DNA from: Pyrobaculum sp.
GTDB lineage: Archaea; Thermoproteota; Thermoprotei; Thermoproteales; Thermoproteaceae
Length of the DNA: 6,529 bases
Direction: 5' to 3'
Assembly (NCBI GenBank): GCA_009903905.1
Contig: WYEI01000280.1
Coordinates: 1-6,529, forward strand
The notes under the pieces were generated by a model. That model had not been told where the DNA came from and ran no database searches. It worked only from the letters and a program-made list of their open reading frames with translations. The translations under genes were made by a program, and so were the position numbers. How positions within the stretch are numbered: position 1 is the first letter of the stretch; the number at the start of each line of letters is the position of its first letter. Below, in pieces: positions 1-5,910 of this stretch.

Positions 1-2
1 CG

Positions 3-905
3 AAGAGGCAGATTCGCGTGGAATACTTCATCAAGGCACTCTTCCGCACAGCTGCCGCCAGCGGCCGCGTTGTTGAAAATATGCGGGTTTTTCTCGGCAT
101 CTCCGACTCTGCGGTGAGGCACGGACATATAGCGTCGGCGCTGGCTGTAATACACGCATTGCAACAGATAGACGTCATAAACAGAGAGGGGGAGTATAAG
201 ATCTGGCCGATCGTTGGCATGGGCTCACCGCCGTTTAGAGGAGGACTGAACAACCCCCGTCTTGCTCATGTAGAGGCCCTCCAGTACTCTGGCTACCGCA
301 CAGCCACTGTGCAATCCGCCGTCAGGTACGACGTCTCATACGCGGAGTTTCTAAGGGTAAGAGAGACTTTATCTCGTCTGCATCCTCCCCGCGACTTGGA
401 AATAAAAGAGACGTGGGTAGAGGTGGCGTCCCGCATGTATAGAGATCTCGTAGATGTCTATCTGCCGAAGATTGCAGAGGTCGCGTCAGCCATCCCCTCC
501 ACGAGAGAAAGAGTAAGTTGGAAACAATATGGAAGGACCATAGAGGAGGGCGGAGTACAGGTGCCAAGGGCCATCGTGTACACTGCCACCTGGTATTTTG
601 TAGGAGTACCGCCGACGCTTCTAGATGCGCAGTTCATCGCTTGGGCTTATAAAACCGACGAGTTAGACGCCATACTTAGAGCACTACCGGCTCTTCTCGA
701 TGAGTGGAGATACGACAGCTCTTTCTACTGTAGAAAAAGAGCTAAGAACGTCCTCGGAGAAGACTTAACAAAAAAGATAGATGAGGCACTAGACATCATG
801 GGCATAAAGCCCGAGCCTGACGAGACCTACACGGCCTTGCTGAATAACGCAGAGGCACAAGCCCACGCGTTGGCGCTTGGCAGAATAAGAGGGTTTCTAG
901 GCTGA
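3..905 (+). CDS. ppcA: Phosphoenolpyruvate carboxylase, archaeal type (5' truncated, C-terminal part)
   Basis: Archaeal-type PEP carboxylase adds bicarbonate to phosphoenolpyruvate, giving oxaloacetate and phosphate, an anaplerotic and CO2-fixing step in the cytoplasm. The reading frame is open to the left edge: five codons (KRQIR) precede the GTG at 18, so that GTG is an internal valine and not a start. About 300 residues are present of a family that is usually around 450-530. Counting from the codon at 18, visible family motifs are GHIASALA (36-43), the active-site loop GSPPFRGG (69-76) and QSAVRYD (99-105). The frame ends in a charged helical segment finishing RGFLG before TGA at 903-905. 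The protein is of the short archaeal type, not the 900-residue bacterial/plant type. There is no oligo-T run directly after the stop. The frame looks intact, with no frameshift. Family assignment is from recognised motifs; the N-terminal half cannot be judged. Confidence 0.88.
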   Translation, partial: KRQIRVEYFIKALFRTAAASGRVVENMRVFLGISDSAVRHGHIASALAVIHALQQIDVINREGEYKIWPIVGMGSPPFRGGLNNPRLAHVEALQYSGYRTATVQSAVRYDVSYAEFLRVRETLSRLHPPRDLEIKETWVEVASRMYRDLVDVYLPKIAEVASAIPSTRERVSWKQYGRTIEEGGVQVPRAIVYTATWYFVGVPPTLLDAQFIAWAYKTDELDAILRALPALLDEWRYDSSFYCRKRAKNVLGEDLTKKIDEALDIMGIKPEPDETYTALLNNAEAQAHALALGRIRGFLG

Positions 906-933
906 CCCCCGCCTAGAGGGCGAGGCTTTAGTC

Positions 934-949
934 GCAAAGAAATTATATC
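934..949 (+). promoter_or_regulatory. BRE/TATA promoter for the candidate sRNA
   Basis: A purine-rich GCAAAGA at 934-940 (BRE-like) is followed by AATTATATC at 941-949. The centre of the TATA box is near 945, so archaeal spacing of about 25 nt puts the transcription start near 970. That is one base before a perfect C box. No protein-coding start lies at that distance, so the promoter fits an RNA gene better than a CDS. Confidence 0.55.
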
Positions 950-969
950 ACTAGAATGAAGAACGGATA

Positions 970-1023
970 TGTGATGAAGATCATGCCCGTGAGGTAGATG
1001 CTCGGTCCTAGGGTAGCTGATCG
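970..1023 (+). ncRNA. Candidate C/D box guide sRNA
   Basis: The segment has the layout of an archaeal C/D box RNA, which guides 2'-O-methylation of rRNA or tRNA by the L7Ae-Nop5-fibrillarin complex. The C box GTGATGA at 971-977 matches RUGAUGA fully and the D box CTGA at 1017-1020 is perfect. Between them are a relaxed D' (GTGA, 989-992) and a relaxed C' with its GATG core at 997-1000. This leaves guides of about 11 nt (978-988) and about 15 nt (1002-1016). C to D spans 50 nt, the usual archaeal size. A TATA box lies 25 nt upstream. By the N+5 rule the D guide would direct methylation in a target reading 5'-CUACC, at the last C. D' and C' are imperfect and the flanks form no clear terminal stem, so this is a good candidate rather than a certainty. 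Confidence 0.55.
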
Positions 1024-1140
1024 CCATGAGGTCTACTACTATAAGCCAGCAAGAGTAGTCGCTAGACGTCGGCCCGCGTCTTGGGATGTCCTACAGTGGC
1101 CGTGAGTCGTCGATGGTTTGGCTGGGGGGTTACTGCTCTA

Positions 1141-1200
1141 AGCAACTGTCTCCGCGGAGAGAGGTGTAGAGCCTCGATTTGGCAGACAGCGGTGTTTGCT
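1141..1200. other. Foldable intergenic element (nested inverted repeats)
   Basis: Nested complementarity is visible: AGCAA (1141-1145) with TTGCT (1196-1200), CTGTCT (1147-1152, after A1146 is allowed to slip) with AGACAG (1184-1189), and inside it GAGG (1161-1164) with CCTC (1172-1175). A 12-nt perfect palindrome TCTCCGCGGAGA lies at 1149-1160 and competes with the CTGTCT arm. It could be a structured RNA or a protein-binding region upstream of the transporter promoter. I do not recognise a family and no open frame of note covers it. Confidence 0.25.
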
Positions 1201-1225
1201 AATTTAACTTCTTGTTTAAAAAATA

Positions 1226-1240
1226 CCGATTAGCTATCGG
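1226..1240. promoter_or_regulatory. 15-nt dyad, possible operator or activator site
   Basis: The arms CCGAT (1226-1230) and ATCGG (1236-1240) are perfect inverted repeats around TAGCT. The right arm touches the BRE of the transporter promoter, placing the dyad about 35-50 nt upstream of the inferred transcription start. Such a place suits a dimeric regulator that recruits or blocks TFB/TBP. No regulator gene is present in the window, so its identity is open. Confidence 0.4.
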
Positions 1241-1254
1241 AAATGTTTATATAC
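1239..1254 (+). promoter_or_regulatory. BRE/TATA promoter of the BMP transporter operon
   Basis: GGAAAT (1239-1244) matches a BRE and TTTATATAC (1246-1254) is a strong archaeal TATA box centred near 1250. Transcription should start near 1274-1276, which coincides with the ATG at 1274. That predicts a leaderless mRNA, common in Pyrobaculum. A second, weaker AT-rich box, TTTAAAAAAT at 1215-1224, could drive a transcript starting near 1245. Confidence 0.7.
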
Positions 1255-1273
1255 TATGTTAATTAGGCACTTC

Positions 1274-2560
1274 ATGGGAACAAGCAGAAGGGAGCTGTTA
1301 AAGGCGGTGGCGGCGTTTGCGGCGGGCGCCGTGGTTGGGTCCGGGGCTACTTACGTCGCGTTGCAGAGCATAAAAACAGCAGTGGAAAAGACTGCAACTA
1401 CCACCACAGCGGAGGCCCCCAAGACGGCCGCGGGTCTTCCCAAGATGAAGGTTCACTTCATCTACGTAGGGCCTATAGGCGACTACGGCTGGACCCATGC
1501 GCACGACGTCGGCAGGAGGTATCTGGAGTCTATGCTGTGTCCAGACCCGGGGAAGTGGTGCATTGTAGAGACGTCGTACACGGAGAATGTCCCGGAGGAC
1601 CAGGCCTACACCTACATAAAACGTGCCGTGTCTGAGGGCGCCCACTTGGTGTTCACCACGTCTTACGGCTTTATGGACGGGACTAAGAAGGCCGCCGCTG
1701 AGAACCCAGACCGCTTCTTCGCCCACTGCTCCGGCTACTTCAAAGATGTGGATGAGTGGCGGAGGCTCGCCAACTTCGCCGAATACTTCATCGACCTCTA
1801 CGAGGCCTACTACCTAAATGGGGTCGTCGCGGGGAGGATTACCAAGACCAACAAGCTGGGCTACGTGGCCGCCTTCCTCATACCTGAGGTCATCCGGCAC
1901 ATGAACGCCTTCCTCATAGGCGCCAGGGAGGCGAACCCCAAGGTGACCATGGACGTCATCCAGCTAGGTGCCTGGTACAACCCAGAGGGGGCGCGGAAAG
2001 CCGCCACCACCCTGGTCGAGACAAGCGGCGCCGACGTGCTTGCCTTCACCGAGGACAGCCCCACTGTCCTCCAGACGGCGGAGGACTACCAGAAACGGGG
2101 AAGGACCGTGTGGTCTTTCTCACACTACAGCGATATGTCGCAGTACGGCCCAAAGGCTCACCTCACGGGGCAGGTGGTGAACTGGGGGCCTCTCTACGTG
2201 GAGATGGCGATAAGGGCGTATCTGGCCTGGGTCTCCGGCGTGAAGTCCATCTGGAGCGAGTGGCCCCCTGAGAGGCCTAGGGACTACTGGTGGAGCATGA
2301 AAAACGCCTACGCCTACTACGACCACGGGAAGAACCCGGCGGACGTAATCCTCCCGCTGAACCCCGCCGTACCTGCCGAGGTGAAAGACTACGTGGAGCA
2401 ACTGCGAAGAGAGATTATAGAGGGCGTCTGGGACCCGTTTACTGGACCTGTAAGGGATATGAAGGGCGTGGTGAGAGTGCCCGAGAGGAGGAGGCTCAGC
2501 AAAGACGAGCTGTACAACATGGACTGGTTTGTGGAGGGCTACGGGCAACTGCCCTCTTAA
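1274..2560 (+). CDS. BMP-family (PnrA-like) ABC transporter substrate-binding protein, probable purine/nucleoside binder
   Basis: This is the extracytoplasmic receptor of the importer encoded by the next three genes. I prefer ATG 1274 (428 aa) over the in-frame ATG at 1256 (434 aa). The TATA box centre is 24-25 nt before 1274, while 1256 almost touches it. From 1274 the protein begins MGTSRRELLK, a twin-arginine-like motif (R5, R6) followed by a hydrophobic Ala/Gly/Val helix to about residue 31. A Thr/Ala-rich linker (about 39-54) follows. There is no lipobox cysteine, so the helix may act as a Tat signal or an uncleaved anchor. The BMP domain starts at about residue 58. Subfamily features are GPIGDYGWTHAHDVGR, NKLGYVAAFLIPEVIRHMNAF, GADVLAFTEDSPTVLQ and TGQVVNWGP. 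This pattern is that of the purine-binding BMP subgroup rather than the lipoprotein PnrA type, which is why purine or nucleoside is suggested; the ligand is inferred. Two cysteines in CPDPGKWC could form a disulfide. Confidence 0.9.
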   Translation: MGTSRRELLKAVAAFAAGAVVGSGATYVALQSIKTAVEKTATTTTAEAPKTAAGLPKMKVHFIYVGPIGDYGWTHAHDVGRRYLESMLCPDPGKWCIVETSYTENVPEDQAYTYIKRAVSEGAHLVFTTSYGFMDGTKKAAAENPDRFFAHCSGYFKDVDEWRRLANFAEYFIDLYEAYYLNGVVAGRITKTNKLGYVAAFLIPEVIRHMNAFLIGAREANPKVTMDVIQLGAWYNPEGARKAATTLVETSGADVLAFTEDSPTVLQTAEDYQKRGRTVWSFSHYSDMSQYGPKAHLTGQVVNWGPLYVEMAIRAYLAWVSGVKSIWSEWPPERPRDYWWSMKNAYAYYDHGKNPADVILPLNPAVPAEVKDYVEQLRREIIEGVWDPFTGPVRDMKGVVRVPERRRLSKDELYNMDWFVEGYGQLPS

Positions 2561-2569
2561 AAACCGCAT

Positions 2570-2574
2570 TTTTG
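2570..2574 (+). terminator. T5 tract in the SBP-ATPase gap, possible partial terminator
   Basis: The 18-nt gap between the binding-protein stop and the ATPase ATG contains a run of five T. Oligo-T alone can terminate archaeal transcription. A leaky stop here would give more binding protein than membrane parts, as is usual for ABC importers. There is no hairpin, and the run is short, so the call is weak. Confidence 0.25.
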
Positions 2575-2578
2575 CCCC

Positions 2579-3973
2579 ATGGAGCCTTTGCTTAGCGCCG
2601 TTGGGATTAGGAAGGTTTTTCCCGGCGTAGTGGCGCTAGACGGCGTTAGTTTCGACGTTAGGAGGGGCGAGGTTCACGGGCTCCTCGGGGAAAACGGCGC
2701 TGGCAAAAGCACGCTCATCGCCGTTCTTTACGGCGTCTACATGCCCGACGGCGGGGAGATATATATCAACGGCAGGAGAACTTTGATCAAGTCGCCGCGA
2801 CACGCGGCGGGTCTTGGGATTTCCGTCATATCTCAACACTTCGCGCTGGTGGATACCCTCACCGTGGAGGAGAACCTTAAGCTTTCGGGCATAGACGTGG
2901 AGACTGCGGTGAAAATCGGGAGAGAGCTAGGCGTGGAAATCCCCCTTGATAAATACGTGGGGGAGCTTGCAGTCGGCGAGAAGCAACGCGTCGAGATCGT
3001 GAAGGCTCTTGCGAGAAACAGCGAAATACTGCTGATGGATGAGCCGACCGCGCTTCTAAGTCCTAGAGAGGTTAAGGCCTTGTTAAGTATAGTTAGGAGA
3101 CTCGCCGAAATGGGTAAAGCCGTGGTTTTTGTGACACATAAGATCAAGGAGGCTGTGGAGGCGGCGGATAGAATAACTGTGCTGAGGAGGGGGCGTAGAG
3201 TAGACACCTACGAGAGGCCTTTCGACGAGGGGGTTTTGCTCGAGGCCATGTTTCAGGGCGTGGTGCAGCGGAGGGTCTCCAAGAGCTCCTCCATAGGCGA
3301 TGTGATATACCGCGCGGAGGACCTCTCCGGCGAGAGGGTGCGGCGGGCCACCGTAGAGGTGCGGCGGGGCGAGCTAGTCGCTGTCTTAGGCGTAGCTGGG
3401 AACGGCCAGGAGGAGCTCATGGCTCTTCTCTCCGGCTTTAAAAAGCCCAGAGGCGGCAGGCTGATCATCAACGGCGAAGACGTCACGGGCAGGCCGTTTA
3501 GCGAGTTTCTGAGACGCGGCGTTGCGTATCTCCCGGAGGATAGAGGCCGCGCGTTGGCCAAGGAGCTGAGCGTGCTGGACAACTTTAAGATTAGGTGCAT
3601 ACAGGGCTGTATGGAGAAGCTGGCCAAGGCCAAGGAGGTTCTCGATATCGATTTCCCGAGCCCCTCCACAAGAGCCGCCGCCCTCTCTGGAGGCAACCAG
3701 CAGAAGCTGTTGCTTGCGCGCGAGCTGTGGCTAGTGAAGCCCTACGTATTGGTGGCGTCCTACCCCACGCGCGGACTTGACGTAGACACCGCGGAGAGGT
3801 TCTACGCGCTTGTGAAAAGCGCTGTGAAGGGCGGCGCGGTCGTAAGCATGGAAGACGTGGAGGAAGCCGTGGAGAGAGCAGACAGGATATACGTAATCTC
3901 CAGGGGGGAGATCGCGGCGGCTTTCACTCCTCCCTTCGACGTAGATGAAATAGCCGAGGCCATGACGACATGA
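2579..3973 (+). CDS. BMP/Nup-type ABC transporter ATP-binding protein, two fused NBDs
   Basis: Cytoplasmic ATPase that powers the importer; 464 aa with two ABC domains, somewhat shorter than the roughly 500 aa usual for the family. NBD1 has Walker A GENGAGKST (37-45), Q-loop SQHF (85-88, the QHF typical of this family), signature LAVGEKQ (130-136, Ala where Ser is expected), Walker B ILLMDEP (150-156) and H-loop His187. NBD2 has a degenerate Walker A GVAGNGQEEL (271-280), an intact signature LSGGNQQK (369-376), a Walker B without acidic residues (LVASYPTRGLD, 391-401) and SMED in place of the H-loop (423-426). The lost residues in NBD2 are normal for this family. The segment between Walker A and the signature in NBD2 looks shortened. 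No Shine-Dalgarno is visible. The stop TGA overlaps the next start as ATGA. Related to B. subtilis NupO and streptococcal NupA; substrate inferred from the operon. Confidence 0.93.
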   Translation: MEPLLSAVGIRKVFPGVVALDGVSFDVRRGEVHGLLGENGAGKSTLIAVLYGVYMPDGGEIYINGRRTLIKSPRHAAGLGISVISQHFALVDTLTVEENLKLSGIDVETAVKIGRELGVEIPLDKYVGELAVGEKQRVEIVKALARNSEILLMDEPTALLSPREVKALLSIVRRLAEMGKAVVFVTHKIKEAVEAADRITVLRRGRRVDTYERPFDEGVLLEAMFQGVVQRRVSKSSSIGDVIYRAEDLSGERVRRATVEVRRGELVAVLGVAGNGQEELMALLSGFKKPRGGRLIINGEDVTGRPFSEFLRRGVAYLPEDRGRALAKELSVLDNFKIRCIQGCMEKLAKAKEVLDIDFPSPSTRAAALSGGNQQKLLLARELWLVKPYVLVASYPTRGLDVDTAERFYALVKSAVKGGAVVSMEDVEEAVERADRIYVISRGEIAAAFTPPFDVDEIAEAMTT

Positions 3974-4932
3974 GGCTGGTACAGAGGCAGTCCCCGTCGC
4001 CGCTTCACTACGCAGCGGCGTTTCTCGGCTCGTTGGCAACGGTTATCCTCATCGTGTTCGCGCTGACGGGGGATCTGGCCGTAACAGCCAGAGCCCTCGC
4101 CACTGTAGACGCCGGGTACCTCTTTAGAGTTTTCGTGGTTATAGGCGTGGTGAGTCTTTCCGGCGTGGTGTCTTACCGCGCCGGCCTCTGGAATATAGGA
4201 CAGGAGGGGCAGGCAATCGTAGGCGCCCTCGCCGCGATTTCGGCAGATAACGCGGCCGAGGCCGTGATGTCTGCGGCCCTGGCGGCCGCCGGGTGGACGC
4301 TAATACCTGCGGCGTTGAGGGTAGCGCCTGGTGTAAACGAGGCCGTAACCACTTTCCTCATGTCGCTCGCCGCCGTCTCCGCGGCCCGCTACTTCGTGGA
4401 GGGCCCGCTTAAGGACCCCGCCAAGAAGGGCTTTATAGCCACCGTGGAGGCTCCCTACATGGATCCTGCGCTAGCCGCCGTGCTCCTCGCCGGCGTTTTG
4501 GCAGGGGTAGTTCTGCTGTATAGAACTAGGGTTGGGCTCACGATGCGCCTCCTCTCCTCGGGGGAGGAGGTTGTGAGATATGCGGGGAAGCCGCCTAAGT
4601 TATACATCGCGGCGACCCTAGGCCTGAGCGGAATTCTCGCAGGGATAGGCGGAGCCGTGGAGATAATGACCAGAGACGCGGGCCGCTACATGACGTTGCA
4701 ACAGGTGAGCACCGGCTTCGGCCTCTACGGCATCTCAGCGGCGTGGCTCGGCGGTCTGCACCCCCTAGGCGCAACAGCAGCCTCTCTATACATCGCCTGG
4801 TTGTATCAAGTCGCCGTCAATCTAAAAGTGGCGGGGCTCCCCGCGTTAGTCGCAAACGCCCTCGTGGGCACCGCCATGGCCTGGGGGCTGGCGGGCTACG
4901 TCATGTATAAGTACAAGGTGGTATGGCGGTAG
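3970..4932 (+). CDS. BMP/Nup-type ABC transporter permease 1 (BPD_transp_2 family)
   Basis: First of two integral membrane subunits that form the translocation channel; NupP/NupB-like. It has 320 aa, slightly short against the roughly 350 usual for this partner. The N-terminus has a polar lead then a hydrophobic helix (about 13-33). Family marks are WNIGQEGQ (74-81), GVNEAVTTFLM (121-131), the cytoplasmic coupling segment around RLLSSGEEVVRYAGKPPKL (193-211) running into GLSGILAGIGGAVE, and the C-terminal STGFGLYGISAAWLGGLHPLG (247-267). Roughly eight to ten hydrophobic segments are visible. The ATG overlaps the ATPase stop (ATGA), indicating translational coupling. A weak GAGG at 3956-3959 lies ten bases upstream. 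The last four codons overlap the start of permease 2. Confidence 0.9.
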   Translation: MRLVQRQSPSPLHYAAAFLGSLATVILIVFALTGDLAVTARALATVDAGYLFRVFVVIGVVSLSGVVSYRAGLWNIGQEGQAIVGALAAISADNAAEAVMSAALAAAGWTLIPAALRVAPGVNEAVTTFLMSLAAVSAARYFVEGPLKDPAKKGFIATVEAPYMDPALAAVLLAGVLAGVVLLYRTRVGLTMRLLSSGEEVVRYAGKPPKLYIAATLGLSGILAGIGGAVEIMTRDAGRYMTLQQVSTGFGLYGISAAWLGGLHPLGATAASLYIAWLYQVAVNLKVAGLPALVANALVGTAMAWGLAGYVMYKYKVVWR

Positions 4933-5789
4933 ACCAGGTAGCCTCAATAACGCTGGAGGCCTTGAGAAGCGCCGCGCCGATGCTCTTAGCTACGCTTGGC
5001 GCAGTGGTGGGCCAGCGGGCTGGGGTATTGAACCTGGGACTTGAGGGCGTTGTGTATCTATCTGCGGCGGTGGCCGCCGCAGTGGGCCCGCCTTGGGGCT
5101 TTGTGGCGGCCGTAATTATAGGCACTCTGTATAACCTCCTCTACTATGTATTGTCCAACGACTTCGCGCTGAACCAGATACTGCTGGGCTTTGCCTTCAC
5201 CATGGTGGGGTACGGAGTCGGGTCACAGGTGGCCAGAGGCGTCGTAGGGAGGCCTATAGAGAAACCTGTGGTATACGGCGTCGAGGCGTTTGCCGTAGCC
5301 GTCGTGGCCGCGGTGGCCGTCTACTTCTTCCTAAGGTCTAGGGTGGGGCTTGCCATAAAGGCGTCCGGCGACGACCCCGCCTCGCTGGATTTAATGGGGG
5401 TCGACGTGTACAACATAAGGAGGGTGGCAGGCCTAGTGGAAGGCGTCTTCGCCTCAGCCGCAGGCGCCTACCTCGTGCTTCTGTACTACGGGAGCTGGTC
5501 GGAGCAACTGGTGATGGGCTGGGGCTCCCTGGCGGTCATCACGGCGATGATATCTCTCTGGTCGCCTCTGCTTGCGATAGCGGCGTCGCTTGTGCCGTCG
5601 TTCTTCATATCGCTTGCCTACGTCCTGCAGAGACTCCTACAAGTCTCGCCACACCTCCTAAACGTTGTGCCGTACGTTGCGTCTATAGCCGTCTTAGCCG
5701 CCGTCCAGGTCGCCATGAGAAAAACACGGTTGAAGGCTCTAGCCCCAAGGTGGCTCGCGAGACCCTACATAAGAGAGGAGCGGACATAA
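4923..5789 (+). CDS. BMP/Nup-type ABC transporter permease 2 (BPD_transp_2 family)
   Basis: Second channel subunit, NupQ/NupC-like, 288 aa against about 300 usual. Recognisable blocks are GQRAGVLNLGLEG (30-42), NDFALNQILLGFAFTMVGYGVG (79-100), and the coupling region SRVGLAIKASGDDPASLDLMGVDVYNIRRVAGLVEG (139-174), which leads into the ASAAGAYLVL helix. The C-terminus is short, basic and soluble (KTRLKALAPRW...), so probably cytoplasmic. The start ATG lies 10 bases inside permease 1. It is preceded by AAGGTG only two bases upstream, so initiation is likely by coupling to the upstream gene. The stop TAA at 5787-5789 runs directly into the AT-rich box used by the following tRNA gene. The gene is intact and is the last of the operon. 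Confidence 0.9.
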   Translation: MAVDQVASITLEALRSAAPMLLATLGAVVGQRAGVLNLGLEGVVYLSAAVAAAVGPPWGFVAAVIIGTLYNLLYYVLSNDFALNQILLGFAFTMVGYGVGSQVARGVVGRPIEKPVVYGVEAFAVAVVAAVAVYFFLRSRVGLAIKASGDDPASLDLMGVDVYNIRRVAGLVEGVFASAAGAYLVLLYYGSWSEQLVMGWGSLAVITAMISLWSPLLAIAASLVPSFFISLAYVLQRLLQVSPHLLNVVPYVASIAVLAAVQVAMRKTRLKALAPRWLARPYIREERT

Positions 5790-5790
5790 A

Positions 5791-5798
5791 ATTTTTAA
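5791..5798 (+). promoter_or_regulatory. TATA-like box of the tRNA-Thr gene
   Basis: ATTTTTAA at 5791-5798, preceded by the A-rich ATAAA at 5786-5790, is centred near 5795. The expected start 25-26 nt downstream falls on 5820-5821, the first base of the tRNA. This predicts a tRNA precursor with little or no 5' leader, in line with what is known for Pyrobaculum. The T5 run inside the box (5792-5796) could also serve as the terminator of the transporter operon. Confidence 0.55.
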
Positions 5799-5851
5799 CA
5801 CCAGCACTACGTCAACACGGGCCCCGGTAGCTCAGCCCGGTCGGAGCGCCC

Positions 5852-5887
5852 AGGGGCGGAGCCCCGTATGGGGCCTGCCGCGCGCAA
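5852..5887 (+). other. Non-canonical tRNA intron at position 29/30 (36 nt)
   Basis: Removing 36 nt lets the anticodon stem close. The splice motif has a four-base central helix: exon GCGC (5846-5849) with intron GCGC (5882-5885). Three-base bulges CC|A and AA|G at the two cuts give the expected bulge-helix-bulge register. The outer helix is weak, so this is a relaxed BHB as often seen at non-canonical sites in Thermoproteales. The intron body can form GGGGC-GGA-GCCCC (5853-5865) or CCCC-GTAT-GGGG (5862-5873). Confidence 0.8.
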
Positions 5888-5895
5888 GCCTCGTA

Positions 5896-5910
5896 GCGAC
5901 CCCGCGAGAC
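5896..5910 (+). other. Canonical tRNA intron at position 37/38 (15 nt)
   Basis: A minimal 15-nt intron follows A37. The central helix pairs exon CTCG (5890-5893) with intron CGAG (5905-5908) perfectly, with bulges TA|G and AC|A. The anticodon stem closes one side, and a two-pair intron stem CG/CG with loop ACCC closes the other. This is a complete canonical BHB and fixes both splice sites. Confidence 0.85.

Noticed and set aside
1001..1017. Resemblance of CGGTCCTAGGGTAGC in the sRNA candidate to the sense strand of bacterial 23S rRNA helix 71.
   Set aside because: A guide must be antisense to its target, and as I recall the archaeal helix 71 sequence differs here. The segment is half palindromic (CCTAGG), so the match is probably chance.
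1256..1273. In-frame ATG at 1256 as the binding-protein start (434 aa).
   Set aside because: It lies only two bases after the TATA box and upstream of the inferred transcription start; it would need the weaker promoter at 1215-1224. Kept only as an alternative.
1298..1726. Long minus-strand open frame opposite the binding-protein gene.
   Set aside because: It is antisense to a clear BMP gene, has no promoter and no family features; it is a by-product of GC-rich codon use. The same holds for other frames opposite the ATPase and permeases.
2556..2563. CTTAAAAA in the SBP-ATPase gap as a second TATA box for the ATPase gene.
   Set aside because: Its centre is only about 19 nt before the ATG, so transcription would start inside the gene; no BRE precedes it.
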